In this document: piece by piece, positions 1-8,595 of the stretch
Layout of the letters: each line of letters begins with the position of its first letter
How positions within the stretch are numbered: the stretch's first letter is position 1
Origin: Beijerinckiaceae bacterium
Lineage (GTDB): Bacteria; Pseudomonadota; Alphaproteobacteria; Rhizobiales; Beijerinckiaceae
Direction: 5' to 3'
DNA: 64,000 nt
NCBI GenBank assembly: GCA_009773635.1
Contig: WSYC01000002.1
Location: 107,905 to 171,904 of the forward strand
Position numbers and translations under genes: made by a program
The notes under the pieces: model-generated
Database searches by the model: none
What the model was told of the DNA's origin: nothing
Seen by the model: only the letters and a program-made list of their open reading frames with translations

Positions 1-1344
1 CTCGACAAGCCGGACATGCCGCAGACCGAAGCCGACCTGGCGCTTTCTTCCATGAACAAGGATCACTTCACGGTCCTTGATGCCGGCAAGCATCTCGTCG
101 GCCGTGAGCGCATCCATCCGACGCTCGGCCACCTTGAGGTCAACTGGTTTCCGGCATCGGCGATCAGCGCTCATTTCGAGGGGCGCATAGTCGAGACCGA
201 CGACGGCAAGAACAAGCCGCTCGGAGCCTGGTGGGTGAAGCATCCGCGTCGCCGCCAGTATGACGGGGTGGTATTTGATCCCGCTCCAAATCGGCAGCAC
301 GCCCGTCTATACAATCTCTGGCGCGGCTGGGCCGTGAAGCCAAAGGCCGGCGACTGGTCCTTGATGAAGCGCCTTTTGCGTGACGTTCTCTGTGCCGGGG
401 ATGCCGAGGCCTATGACTACGTTATTGGCTGGTCAGCCTTCATGGTCCAGCAGCCTCACGTTCCAGCCGAGGTGGCGCTCGTCTTCAAAGGCTCAAAGGG
501 TGTCGGCAAGGGCAGCTTCGCCCGTGCGCTCCGGCTGATCGCCGGCGCTCACGGCAAGCAGGTGGCCCAGCCCGAGCACTTTGTAGGCAAGTTCAACGAG
601 CACCTGATGGATTGCATCCTGCTGTTCGTCGACGAGGGCTATTGGGCTGGCGATCCCAAGGCTGCCGGCGCGGTGAAGAACCTCATCACTGAGCCGGTTC
701 TCAGTTTCGAGCCGAAGGGACGCCCGATCGTTTCAGGCCCAAACATGCTGCACGTCGTCATTGCTTCCAACGAGGCATGGGTCGTGCCGGCATCGGCTGA
801 CGAGCGGCGCTTCGCCGTGTTCGAGGCCGATACCGAGGCTCGAAAGGCTTTGCCATCCAGCTTCTTTGATCACCTGAATTCTGAGATGCAGAACGGCGGG
901 CTCGCCGCCATGCTGCATGACCTTTTGGCGATCGATCTTGCTGGATGGCACCCGCGCGGTGCCATCCCCAATACCAAGGCGCTCGTCGATCAAAAGGTCG
1001 AGGGCTTCAAGCGCGATCCGCTGCCTCACTGGTGGTTCCGCTTGCTTGAGTCCGGCTGCTGCACCAACGACATCGACGAGCGCAAGTGGAGCATCGATCA
1101 CGTCGATCTTTCGAGCCTGGACAAGGAGCAGATCGTCTCTGACGTGAATGCTGTCGCAAAGTCGATGGGCCGCCCAGGCCAGTTCACGAAGAAGTCAGTC
1201 GCCAGCTTCCTGAAGCTGGTCGGCGTCGAGGTGGATTCGAAGAACAAGCGCGGCGAGCGGGTGTGGCGCGTGCCGCACCTCGGCCAGGCGCGCCATGACT
1301 TCGAGGTCTACATCGGTGGCCCCGTCGATTGGGACGGCGCCTGA
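1..1344 (+). CDS. Phage/plasmid-type primase-helicase, C-terminal part (5' end outside window)
   Basis: The reading frame is open from base 1, so the gene starts upstream; the ATG at 16 is probably internal. Counting from that ATG, residues 159-166 (GSKGVGKG) form a Walker A loop, 201-208 (ILLFVDEG) a Walker B, N252 in IASNEAW a sensor-1 residue, and R264/R265 a likely arginine finger. This is the layout of the superfamily-3-like helicase domain (DUF5906, NrS-1 polymerase type) that sits C-terminal to an AEP primase-polymerase in phages and integrative elements. The primase domain would lie left of the window. Expected role: priming and unwinding during replication of the element. I am confident of the helicase domain; that the full protein is a primase fusion is inferred. 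Confidence 0.8.
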   Translation, partial: LDKPDMPQTEADLALSSMNKDHFTVLDAGKHLVGRERIHPTLGHLEVNWFPASAISAHFEGRIVETDDGKNKPLGAWWVKHPRRRQYDGVVFDPAPNRQHARLYNLWRGWAVKPKAGDWSLMKRLLRDVLCAGDAEAYDYVIGWSAFMVQQPHVPAEVALVFKGSKGVGKGSFARALRLIAGAHGKQVAQPEHFVGKFNEHLMDCILLFVDEGYWAGDPKAAGAVKNLITEPVLSFEPKGRPIVSGPNMLHVVIASNEAWVVPASADERRFAVFEADTEARKALPSSFFDHLNSEMQNGGLAAMLHDLLAIDLAGWHPRGAIPNTKALVDQKVEGFKRDPLPHWWFRLLESGCCTNDIDERKWSIDHVDLSSLDKEQIVSDVNAVAKSMGRPGQFTKKSVASFLKLVGVEVDSKNKRGERVWRVPHLGQARHDFEVYIGGPVDWDGA

Positions 1345-2198
1345 CGCTTCTGTCACTTCGGACACGTACGTGGCGGCATTCGCCATGTACGTCGTCTCGG
1401 ACCGTGATTGCGCTGCAATCCATGCGCCTTCGTCATTGCCTTCACACTGCATCGATCAATTTATTTCTATCCGACAGAAGCGACAAATCTGACAAATATA
1501 AATAAAAGCAATGCTTTACACGCGACACTTTGCCGGCACGTCTGACACTTGGATGTCGTCGCGCTCGCGCCATGCATGCGCCGCCCTGGCAGGCGCTGTC
1601 TCATGCCTCACTGCGTCCAGGTGTGATGTCCTGACAGATTGGTCACTTGCCATCCTGCACCATGAGCCTGGGGCACGATCGCATGAAGCGACGGCGGCGT
1701 TTTTCATGCAGATCACGCAATCCTCGCGCGTGCGAGGCTGCCAATCAGGCAAAGCGGCAGCACGGCGGCAGGCCGCAGCATCGCCGCATTCAGGGGCCTT
1801 CGACGTGGTGGCGGCAGGGGTGGCAGGGGCGAAAGCGCGCCTAAGGGCATGGCGGGAGGCGTGACAGCCCTGGGCGGCCAAAGCCTCAGACCCTCCAATT
1901 GCAGATCGGGCGCTTCAGGCCTGAAAGGCGAGTCGGTGCAAGGGCATGGATGACGATGCCGCCCAAAGCACAGTGCCAGGCACCGGCAGGGCTGACATGG
2001 AACGCCTCCCTGGAAACAACCGACTTCCCTTGGCTGGGAGGCACCGGGCCGGAAGGCTTCTATGTGCCTCGGCACCACTTTTCGCCGGCGCCTGCATGAC
2101 CGTGGTTCCGCCAGAATTTTGAGAAGCGCTTTGATGGCGTCCCGCAAACTCCGCGCGCTGCATGGTGGCAATCAATCAAGCAAGCAAGGACGGGCATC
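1345..2198. other. Gene-free stretch after the primase-helicase
   Basis: This 850-bp stretch has open frames on both strands, but none has a convincing ribosome site or a recognisable motif. Its first 200 bases hold a cluster of GACA motifs beside an AT-rich tract (separate entry). The remainder is G+C-rich and I see nothing else in it. Confidence 0.45.
1473..1547 (+). repeat. Cluster of short GACA-containing direct repeats, possible iteron-like sites
   Basis: GACA occurs at 1473, 1482 and 1491 with an exact 9-bp period, then at 1524 and 1544 in the related contexts GCGACACTT and TCTGACACTT. A TGTCACTTCGGACAC arrangement lies at 1351-1365. An AT-rich tract (about 1488-1512) is in the middle. 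Repeats next to AT-rich DNA and downstream of a replication helicase resemble an origin, but this is inference. Confidence 0.3.
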
Positions 2199-2705
2199 GT
2201 GGCGAGCCGATTAATGGAGAAGCGAGAGAACCGCCGTCCAGCGCTGGACCGTGTCTGGTCGTCTGACATCGAGGCGAAGGTCTTGGACATCGTCTCAAGG
2301 ACCGGCTCGCCGAAACTGGCGTCGAAGGCGACGGGCGTCTCTGTCGCGACCATCCATGACCACCGCAGGCGCGATGCCGAGTTTGGCGCAAGGTACGGCG
2401 CTGCCATGGATACCGCCTTTCATCAGGTACTGAGCAAGGCGTTCGAGCGCTCCTTGGCAGAAGTCGAACCTTCAGACCGGCTGATTGAGGTGTTGCTGAA
2501 GTTCAGATGGCCCGAGCGCCTGAATGGCTTTTTAGCCTTCACGGCAGAAGGCGGTTCGTCAGCAACAGCGCCAGCCGGTCTTGATCCAAGGGTAATCGCC
2601 AGAATGGACCCTGCTGATCGCACTGCCTTGATTGCATTGCTTGGCCGTTACCTCGAAGCCGAGACGGAGGGCCAGGCGGATGGCGAACTCGTCGAAATCA
2701 AATGA
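2199..2705 (+). CDS. Terminase-small-subunit-like DNA-binding protein
   Basis: A 168-aa protein starting at GTG 2199 behind AAGGA (2186-2190); ATG 2214 is an alternative start. Residues about 37-62 (ASKATGVSVATIHDHRRRD followed by an E/F-rich helix) form a helix-turn-helix like those in phage small terminase subunits, which bind packaging sites and hand DNA to the large subunit. No large terminase gene is near, so it may instead be a regulator with the same fold. The next gene starts 25 bp before its stop, which suggests translational coupling. The HTH is clear; the terminase role is tentative. Confidence 0.5.
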   Translation: MASRLMEKRENRRPALDRVWSSDIEAKVLDIVSRTGSPKLASKATGVSVATIHDHRRRDAEFGARYGAAMDTAFHQVLSKAFERSLAEVEPSDRLIEVLLKFRWPERLNGFLAFTAEGGSSATAPAGLDPRVIARMDPADRTALIALLGRYLEAETEGQADGELVEIK

Positions 2706-2940
2706 GGCGGCAAGAGACATGCTGCGCAACCTGGCAGCGGCTGATGCCTTGGTGACGACCCTTACAGCCACTGCTCCAACGACCATGGCAGCAGCAGGCG
2801 GTGCAGATCAGCTCGTGGCCAGCTTGGGGAAGCCAACAGGTGCGTTGTTCTGGTCAATCCAGCCAATGCCAGAAAGCCTCTGGGAGCAGATGGCTGCAGA
2901 ACATCAGGCAAAGCAGGCCTTAGCTCAAAGCCAAAAGTAG
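2680..2940 (+). CDS. Small hypothetical protein
   Basis: An 86-aa frame starts at ATG 2680 with GGAGG about nine bases upstream and overlaps the end of the preceding gene, a typical coupled arrangement. The protein is Ala-rich, with an acidic and Gln-rich C-terminus. I recognise no family. Its place between a terminase-like gene and another small gene suggests a co-transcribed phage-type accessory gene. Confidence 0.5.
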   Translation: MANSSKSNEAARDMLRNLAAADALVTTLTATAPTTMAAAGGADQLVASLGKPTGALFWSIQPMPESLWEQMAAEHQAKQALAQSQK

Positions 2941-3033
2941 CAGCTCCAAGTGTTGGTCCCAAAACGACCTGCTCTCTTTCAGACTCGTGGGCGAGGTCGA
3001 TCTTGGCCTCAAACCACTGAAGGAGAGACTGCC

Positions 3034-3375
3034 ATGATGAACCGAAAGCCTGATGGACCACGTTTTGTCCATGGATTCGATATGCAGGGTCCTGATGCCC
3101 CTGAGCACTTTGAGAGGGTGGTTGGTGATTTTCTGAAGATCCCTGCCATCTACGAGTATCCTGAGTACTTCACTGCAACTCGTATGAGGGAGGACAAGAC
3201 AAAGGCAAACTGGGCGAATAGCCTGCATGCAGAGCTGGGCGTCAAGGCCAAGAAGTACCTGCAGCGGGGAGTGCATATTGACGACGTCTATGAGATTCTG
3301 GCCTCGATCATCAGTGACAAGGCTTTCAAGCAGATTGCCAAGGACAAGTTTGGCCTGATTGATCCTCTTGAGTGA
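3034..3375 (+). CDS. Hypothetical protein, 113 aa
   Basis: The second of the frame's candidate starts, ATG 3034, is preceded by AAGGAGA at about 10 bases, so I chose it over the longer frame that begins at 2950. The protein is rich in charged and aromatic residues, has no membrane segment or signal peptide, and ends in a probable helical stretch (DVYEILASIISDKAF). No family is recognised. It is in the same orientation as the upstream small genes and a strong hairpin follows at 3422-3443. Confidence 0.6.
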   Translation: MMNRKPDGPRFVHGFDMQGPDAPEHFERVVGDFLKIPAIYEYPEYFTATRMREDKTKANWANSLHAELGVKAKKYLQRGVHIDDVYEILASIISDKAFKQIAKDKFGLIDPLE

Positions 3376-3421
3376 AGCGATGGCGCCGTGACCGTCGTGA
3401 ACACTGCACTCTAATCGTGTC

Positions 3422-3443
3422 CGGGCAGCCGATGGGCTGCCCG
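3422..3443 (+). terminator. Hairpin after the 113-aa gene
   Basis: CGGGCAGCC, loop GATG, GGCTGCCCG forms a perfect 9-bp stem with a 4-base loop. No T-run follows, so it may be a factor-dependent or attenuating terminator rather than a classical one. Confidence 0.4.
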
Positions 3444-3529
3444 TACCGCGATGGCGGTGACAAATGGTCGGCTGAGCCGCGCCTGTTTGCTCCTTCTCCC
3501 TCGCGTGATGCGAAACGAAGGGGTGCAAC

Positions 3530-4363
3530 ATGGCGGTCAAAAAAGTGGCCCTTGCGAACCGGTGGGTGTCCGTGACGGACGTGCTCGACCGGCTGCGCCG
3601 GGTCCGAGAAAATCGAGAGCAGCAGGTTACGCTGCTCACCTCACTGGAAGGGCAGGCGAAGCAGCGGCGGGATGCCGTCGAGCGCTCGCTTGCCGATCTT
3701 CCTCTTGCTCAGCGTCAGCAGGTGGCCGATCGTGCCGTGTCTGGCCATCGTGCCGAGTTGAAGCGCCAGAGCGCCGACAGCCGGATCGCTTATCTCAAGA
3801 CCATCGGCAAGCTTCAGGACGAGGTGTCATCGGCACGGCCGCATTACCAGTCGGCCGTCATGATGCTGATGCGCGAGAACCTTGGTTCCGAGCGCCGTAG
3901 CCGACTTATCCACCAGATCGAAAAGTCGGGACCGATCGAGCTTGCGTCTCTTGCGGCGCTTGCCGGTTGGCGCCAGGGCGCAGAGCACCTGGCCGAACCT
4001 CGACCGAGGCGGCTCCTACATGAGGGGGACGTGATGATGGCGGCCAATCAAGCAAGCGCAGTCAACAAGCGCGACAAGGAGCTTCGCAGGGTTTTGACCG
4101 GCGTGTTCTCGACAACGCCAGCGGCCCTGTATGTCTGTCTCGGCGGTCAGATGGCCAGCTACGACAGCGAGGCGCGTGTCGTGATGGAAACCTACCTGCG
4201 GTCATTCGGCTATGAGCGCACGGAGTTCCGGCCCTTGTGCTGGACACCGATCAAGGTTGCCTGGATACGCGCCGAGAGATGGCCAGAGGACAAACCCTGG
4301 ATCGATGGGGACCTTTCTGCCGTTCTCGAACAGTCTGGCAACTGGTGCAGTTGCGAGAATTAG
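3530..4363 (+). CDS. Hypothetical protein with N-terminal coiled coil, 277 aa
   Basis: ATG 3530 is preceded by GAAGGGG. Residues about 18-105 are rich in Arg, Gln, Glu and Leu with heptad-like spacing and probably form a coiled coil. The C-terminal half (about residues 175-277) looks globular, with several aromatic residues and cysteines near the end. I do not recognise a family. The gene overlaps the convergent small membrane-protein gene by 4 bp (4360-4363). It lies between phage-like genes and a regulator pair, so it is probably element-borne. Confidence 0.6.
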   Translation: MAVKKVALANRWVSVTDVLDRLRRVRENREQQVTLLTSLEGQAKQRRDAVERSLADLPLAQRQQVADRAVSGHRAELKRQSADSRIAYLKTIGKLQDEVSSARPHYQSAVMMLMRENLGSERRSRLIHQIEKSGPIELASLAALAGWRQGAEHLAEPRPRRLLHEGDVMMAANQASAVNKRDKELRRVLTGVFSTTPAALYVCLGGQMASYDSEARVVMETYLRSFGYERTEFRPLCWTPIKVAWIRAERWPEDKPWIDGDLSAVLEQSGNWCSCEN

Positions 4364-4683
4364 CCCGATGCCTTGGTTGAAGCCGCTCGCCTGCGGATTT
4401 CCTTGAGCACGCGTTTCCATTTCACCTGTTCGGCACCGTCGCTTCTCCACCATGCGGCTTCGAGTTCGCTGTAGGCCGCATGTTCCGGATCGTCGGGGTG
4501 TCTGGCAGCGATGTCGCTGGCCAGGCGAGCAATGTCCTCGCGAGGAATGAGGCGCGGCTTGATGCTATCATTCCAAATGACAAAGCCGATCCCGAAGACA
4601 AACACAGCAGCGCCTGCAAGCGCGTAGGCCAAACCGATCCAGGACAGGCCGGTCGTGACGGCATCCCAAACGAACGCAAACAT
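4360..4683 (-). CDS. Small single-pass membrane protein, unknown function
   Basis: A 107-aa protein, ATG at 4683 with GGAGA upstream. Residues about 8-37 are a hydrophobic segment (two short spans or one long span), followed by a charged soluble tail starting at KPRLIPREDI and ending in a basic helix. The tail motif LIPR[ED]DI..LA reappears in the decayed gene at 5191-5449, so this is a local paralogous family. It is transcribed divergently from the XRE regulator at 4762, with inverted repeats between them, so the regulator probably controls it. Function unknown. Confidence 0.6.
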   Translation of the reverse strand: MFAFVWDAVTTGLSWIGLAYALAGAAVFVFGIGFVIWNDSIKPRLIPREDIARLASDIAARHPDDPEHAAYSELEAAWWRSDGAEQVKWKRVLKEIRRRAASTKASG

Positions 4684-4695
4684 CTAGGTCTCCAA

Positions 4696-4732
4696 ATTAT
4701 CTGTTTTTAAGATAATCTGAAAAACGGATTAT
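4696..4732. promoter_or_regulatory. Two overlapping inverted repeats between divergent genes (probable XRE operator)
   Basis: ATTATCT (4696-4702) pairs with AGATAAT (4710-4716), and ATAATC (4712-4717) pairs with GATTAT (4727-4732). The two dyads have centres 16 bp apart. They lie between the membrane-protein gene on the minus strand and the XRE gene on the plus strand, the usual place for an autoregulated operator. Confidence 0.6.
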
Positions 4733-4761
4733 TTGCAGCCCTCTTTCGGCAGGGGGCGCGC

Positions 4762-5001
4762 TTGGGGAAAACGCTTGGATCAGACCGACACAAGGCCCTT
4801 ATCGCGTTCCTGATCGAGAGGCGCGAGGCTGCCGGTATGACCCAGGCGCAATTGGCTGACCGGCTTGGCGAGTATCAGTCGTTCGTGGCGCGGCTCGAAA
4901 GCGGTCAGCGGCGCGTCGATGTCGTCGAACTGATCGAGCTTGGCAGCATTCTCGGATTTGATCCGGTTGTCGCAATTGGACATATTGCCGGAAACAAGTG
5001 A
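4762..5001 (+). CDS. XRE-family transcriptional regulator
   Basis: A 79-aa protein that is almost entirely one Cro/C1-type helix-turn-helix domain: residues about 12-72 include MTQAQLADRLGEYQSFVARLE followed by SGQRRVDVVEL. The start is TTG 4762 behind AGGGGG, as no ATG precedes the domain. It is a DNA-binding repressor or activator of the Xre type and probably controls itself and the divergent membrane-protein gene through the dyads at 4696-4732. It lies upstream of the methyltransferase cassette but is separated from it by a decayed duplicate of the same gene pair, so a role as an R-M controller protein is only possible. Confidence 0.8.
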   Translation: MGKTLGSDRHKALIAFLIERREAAGMTQAQLADRLGEYQSFVARLESGQRRVDVVELIELGSILGFDPVVAIGHIAGNK

Positions 5002-5190
5002 GAGAATAGGCACTTGGTTATTGAGTGTTGGTTGAGTGCCCAGATTGGACCTATCGGCGGATCGCCGATAAGTTGAATGCTCGAGGCCACGATGCGAAGG
5101 CGATCGAGAAGTTGGTCAGGTAGTTACGCGAGCCGGATGCGGAAGCACTGAGCTGCCATATCGGACCGTCGAAAGAAGTAGGCATGACTA

Positions 5191-5449
5191 TTAGGCCGGT
5201 GCCAACTCGCCTGCGAGGAGCCGCTGGTGAATTGCCTTTCCAACCCTGCGCCATTCCCCTTGTTCATAGTCTTCGCTGCGGTTCGAAGCGGCGTGCCCGC
5301 TCGATGAACGCCGCCTCCTTGGGGTCTGTCGTGTATCGGAGCGTGATTTCGTCGGCCAGTTGCTCAATGTCATCGCGTGGGATCAATCGGGGAAGGATCG
5401 ATCCCTCAGGGACCGCCCAGCCGGGACTGAGATCCCAAGCGCGAGCCAA
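5191..5449 (-). pseudogene. Decayed paralogue of the 4360-4683 membrane-protein gene
   Basis: Two minus-strand frames together reproduce the soluble tail of the 4360-4683 protein. One frame encodes LPRLIPRDDIEQLADEI and continues to RRFEPQR; the other resumes with SEDYEQGEWRRVGKAI. The hydrophobic N-terminus is missing and a frameshift splits the tail near 5270-5290. The gene is therefore dead, and it points away from the regulator remnant at 5461 exactly as the intact pair does. Confidence 0.65.
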
Positions 5450-5460
5450 TTCTAGCCGGT

Positions 5461-5550
5461 GCCGAGCAGGCTTCGCTATCGATGGAGATGGTCAGCAAGA
5501 TCGAGCGAGGCATCGCCGCGCCCTTCGTCACGATGTCTAGAAGCTGTTGA
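5461..5550 (+). pseudogene. Remnant of a second XRE regulator
   Basis: The plus-strand frame reads AEQASLSMEMVSKIERG, then IAAPFVTMS before a stop. This is the second half of an XRE helix-turn-helix (the typical S.E.VSKIERG..AP segment) without its first half. With the minus-strand pseudogene at 5191-5449 it mirrors the intact divergent pair at 4360-5001. Confidence 0.6.
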
Positions 5551-5875
5551 AGATTCATAACAGGCTGTCCCCCCGGAACAAGGACTAGTTGGTTAGGGCG
5601 GACAGGTGCTCAGCGCGCTGACCGATTGAGCCTTCTCCGGCTGAGCACTACCAGCGTACAGCCACGGAATCAGCGCTCGAACGACAGGCATGAGAATCGG
5701 CTGCGGAAGCGCACATCGGGCAGCGACAATCGTCTCAGTTGCGGTGTCCAAGGCCAAGTTGTTGACAAACGCAGCGATTTAAGTTGTTCATTATATGTTC
5801 TCGGCGACTCAAAAATGTTAAATGTTCTAGGTTGATATCCAACGGCGTTAAAAGCCTATGATTCGGAGGGGGTTC
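5551..5875. other. Non-coding leader before the restriction-modification genes
   Basis: No convincing gene is present. The last 120 bases are AT-rich, with a TTGACA at 5762-5767, and probably hold the promoter of the methyltransferase operon, but I could not place a well-spaced -10 box. Confidence 0.4.
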
Positions 5876-7054
5876 ATGTCGAATGGTTCAGGTAGCTCAG
5901 GCCCAATCGTAATCGATCTATTCTGCGGAGCTGGAGGGCTTAGTGAGGGCCTCCGTCAGGCTGGCTTCACCCCGCGAGTGGGGGTCGACTTCGACAAGCA
6001 TGCCGCCGCCACATATCGCCATAATCACCCCGGCGTCCCGGTTATCGAAGGTGATGTTGCGACTGTGACGGGCGAAGACCTTTTTCGGTTGGCCGGAACT
6101 CGCAAGATCGATCTGATCGCCGGCGGACCGAGCTGCCAAGGGTTCAGTACCCACGGCAAGCGTATTCAAGATGATCCGCGGAATTTCCTTTTCAAACATT
6201 TCGTTCGACTCGTCGATGAAGTCCGTCCGAGGATGTTCTTGATGGAGAACGTCAAGGGAATGCTGAGTTACGCAAAAGGGGAGTTCCGGAAGCAGATTGA
6301 GGCAGCGTTCCAAGAGATTGGCTATCGGACTGATTTTACGCAAGTGTTGGCCGCTGACTATGGAGTGCCGCAGCTGCGCCATCGTATTCTTTTTATGGGT
6401 ACTCGGGATGATGACATCGAGTTGTCGTTCCCTGCGCCGACGCATGGAGATCAGGTCAACGGCTTGAAGCCATACGTCACAGTAGCCGAGGCTATTGGCG
6501 ACCTACCGCTCATGGGTGAGAACTACACCACGGCCCAGCGGAAGTACGCATCCGCGCCGGAAGGCCTATATCAGGTTTATTGCCGATCCGGTGCCCCGAC
6601 AAAGGTCACGCTGCACGTTAGCCGTCCGTTGTCGAATCAGGCTGGCTCATTGGCCGCTCATATCGGTCAGGGGCAGGGCCTGAGGGCGGTGCCCGTAGAA
6701 TTCCTACCGGAGCGCTTCACTAGGATGCGGACAATCTCGAATGGTCAGCTCCGCCGTGATTGCACGACGCTCTATCATAGGCTCGATCCAGACAAGCCAT
6801 CTTATACCATTACCTGCAACTACAAGAATGTTGCTTCCGGGCCGTTCTTGCATCCGTATGAAGATCGAGCCATTTCGCATCGCGAAGCGGCTCGCTTTAT
6901 GTCGTTCCCGGATCGATACCAGTTCCTCGGGGCTAGCTTCCCTCGGCAGATCGGCAACGCTGTTCCGCCGTTACTGGCGAAGGCCATCGGCTCCCATCTC
7001 CTGAAGCTGCTGAAGTCGGGAAGCACCGACGAGAGCTATCGGCGTGTCGCCTGA
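5876..7054 (+). CDS. DNA (cytosine-5)-methyltransferase
   Basis: A 392-aa protein; ATG 5876 is chosen over ATG 5858 because GGAGGGGG lies just before it. C5-methyltransferase motifs are in order: motif I DLFCGAGG (14-21), motif IV GGPSCQG (83-89, nucleophile C87), motif VI ENV (124-126), motif VIII QLRHR (166-170), and motif X near the C-terminus (RQIGNAVPP). All key residues are present, so it should be active. It transfers a methyl group from S-adenosylmethionine to cytosine C5 in a specific site; the target-recognition region between motifs VIII and X sets the site, which cannot be read here. The stop overlaps the start of the McrB-like gene (ATGA), showing one operon. Confidence 0.92.
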   Translation: MSNGSGSSGPIVIDLFCGAGGLSEGLRQAGFTPRVGVDFDKHAAATYRHNHPGVPVIEGDVATVTGEDLFRLAGTRKIDLIAGGPSCQGFSTHGKRIQDDPRNFLFKHFVRLVDEVRPRMFLMENVKGMLSYAKGEFRKQIEAAFQEIGYRTDFTQVLAADYGVPQLRHRILFMGTRDDDIELSFPAPTHGDQVNGLKPYVTVAEAIGDLPLMGENYTTAQRKYASAPEGLYQVYCRSGAPTKVTLHVSRPLSNQAGSLAAHIGQGQGLRAVPVEFLPERFTRMRTISNGQLRRDCTTLYHRLDPDKPSYTITCNYKNVASGPFLHPYEDRAISHREAARFMSFPDRYQFLGASFPRQIGNAVPPLLAKAIGSHLLKLLKSGSTDESYRRVA

Positions 7055-8595
7055 TGTCCGTCAGGATCAAGGCCGAGAGGGCGGCACTAGCCCTGCACAA
7101 TCTGTCCGATTGGAAAGATGAGGTCCGGTCTCAGGCGACCGCCCACCTGATGCCTCTCCTGGCTCTTCTGGAAAAGGGCGCGGGAAAGATGGGACCAGAT
7201 CCCATCTTGTTCCGGGAACGGCCTGAAGAATTCGAGTTCTGGGATCAGTACCTCCATCTAAAAGATGGCGATACCGTCAAGCCGTACTTCAACCCGGTGA
7301 CTCTAAGACGTGCTGAGGCGGGTTTTCCGCACAGCAATGCTGCTACGATCAGGAAGAACACCTTTGAGGGAAAGTGGAAAGGGGCGGTTCGAACCGTGGG
7401 GACGCAAGGTGAGGAATGGAAGTTGGCAGATAATTACGCCGACGTTTTCCGAACCAATGTCCTCAGCAAGAGCGGGCAGGTTACCCGCGCGCCAGTGGTC
7501 GATCTCGCTGTCCTTTTCTTCCGAGATGAAACCTTCAACGATGCCGATGACGCCAGCGTTTTGGAAAAGCGCTTTCGCGAACGGTTTCCGCAACGCGACG
7601 AAGATTACGAGAAGCTTTTTGTTTTCCACCCTGAAGGCCGGGACAAGATATTCGCACCTGATGCCGGGCTACAGGATTACCAGGTCGCCATAAAAAACGC
7701 CCTAGTTGACGATGTAAAGACTGCGAAAGCAATACCGTCCATCCCGACGCCTCCCATATCGCTGGATTTGGACGACCCCGTTCTGGTGCAGGTCCAACAA
7801 CTTCTGACATTCGGGAGTTCCGGGATCATCTTTACCGGACCTCCCGGCACCGGGAAGTCGTACTACGCGAAAAGGGTCGCGACCCATTTGGTGGCATCGC
7901 CGGAGAAGGACATCTTCCGAGTCCAATTTCACCCGTCATATGGATATGAGGACTTCGTTGAAGGATATCGGCCAGCGCAGGATGCCGTCTCCGGCTACAA
8001 GATCGTCGCTAAAACTTTCATCGACGCCTGCAAACGCGCGGAAGCGGTGAAGGCCGACAACGGGTTAGTTGTTCTTATTGTAGACGAGATCAACAGAGGC
8101 GACCCCGCACGTGTGTTTGGAGAGCTGCTCACATACATAGAGCGGAACTACCGCGACGATCCCTTCATACTGCCGTTTTCCGGCGATCCCTTCACTATAC
8201 CGAACAATCTGGTCATGCTGGGGACGATGAACCCCTATGACCGCAGCGTTGCGCAGATGGACGCTGCCTTCGTTCGACGGTTCGACCACATCGAGGTCGC
8301 CCCGTCCCGCGATGTGGTAGAAGATATGCTGGAGGCCGGAGGAGGCTTTACGCCAGGGCAGATTACAGAGATCGGCAGGTGGTTCGAGAATGTCCAGAAA
8401 ATGGTGCCATTCGGTCTGGGGCACAGTTTCTTCTCGGACGTCAAAAACCTCGACCATTTTAAGCTAGTCTGGAAATATCGGATGAAGCCGGCAGCCACCT
8501 TGGCGATCGATCTCAACGACGGTGCGCTGCAGAACCTGGTCGCGAGCTTTGATGCTCTCATCAAGAGACTTGAGGGCACTGGCGGTGACGCCTGA
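7054..8595 (+). CDS. McrB-like AAA+ NTPase (restriction motor subunit)
   Basis: A 513-aa protein starting at the ATG that overlaps the methyltransferase stop. The AAA+ core has Walker A GPPGTGKS (262-269), the McrB-typical FHPSYGYEDFVEG (292-304), Walker B VLIVDEINR (340-348) and MNPYDRS (392-398), which matches the McrB signature MNxxDRS, with R408/R409 as likely arginine fingers. The first 235 residues are an unrecognised N-terminal region that probably binds DNA. In McrBC-type systems this protein translocates along DNA using GTP and activates the nuclease. Coupling to a methyltransferase points to a LlaJI-like restriction-modification system rather than a methylation-dependent type IV enzyme. 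Confidence 0.88.
   Translation: MSVRIKAERAALALHNLSDWKDEVRSQATAHLMPLLALLEKGAGKMGPDPILFRERPEEFEFWDQYLHLKDGDTVKPYFNPVTLRRAEAGFPHSNAATIRKNTFEGKWKGAVRTVGTQGEEWKLADNYADVFRTNVLSKSGQVTRAPVVDLAVLFFRDETFNDADDASVLEKRFRERFPQRDEDYEKLFVFHPEGRDKIFAPDAGLQDYQVAIKNALVDDVKTAKAIPSIPTPPISLDLDDPVLVQVQQLLTFGSSGIIFTGPPGTGKSYYAKRVATHLVASPEKDIFRVQFHPSYGYEDFVEGYRPAQDAVSGYKIVAKTFIDACKRAEAVKADNGLVVLIVDEINRGDPARVFGELLTYIERNYRDDPFILPFSGDPFTIPNNLVMLGTMNPYDRSVAQMDAAFVRRFDHIEVAPSRDVVEDMLEAGGGFTPGQITEIGRWFENVQKMVPFGLGHSFFSDVKNLDHFKLVWKYRMKPAATLAIDLNDGALQNLVASFDALIKRLEGTGGDA

Noticed and set aside
1713..2171. A 152-codon minus-strand frame in the gap after the primase-helicase
   Set aside because: It has no ribosome site, no recognisable fold and an Arg/Pro/Cys-rich composition typical of a chance frame.
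4762..5001. The XRE protein as controller (C protein) of the restriction-modification genes
   Set aside because: Its dyads lie on its other side, toward the membrane-protein gene, and a decayed cassette of about 500 bp separates it from the methyltransferase gene; no matching dyad was found upstream of 5876.
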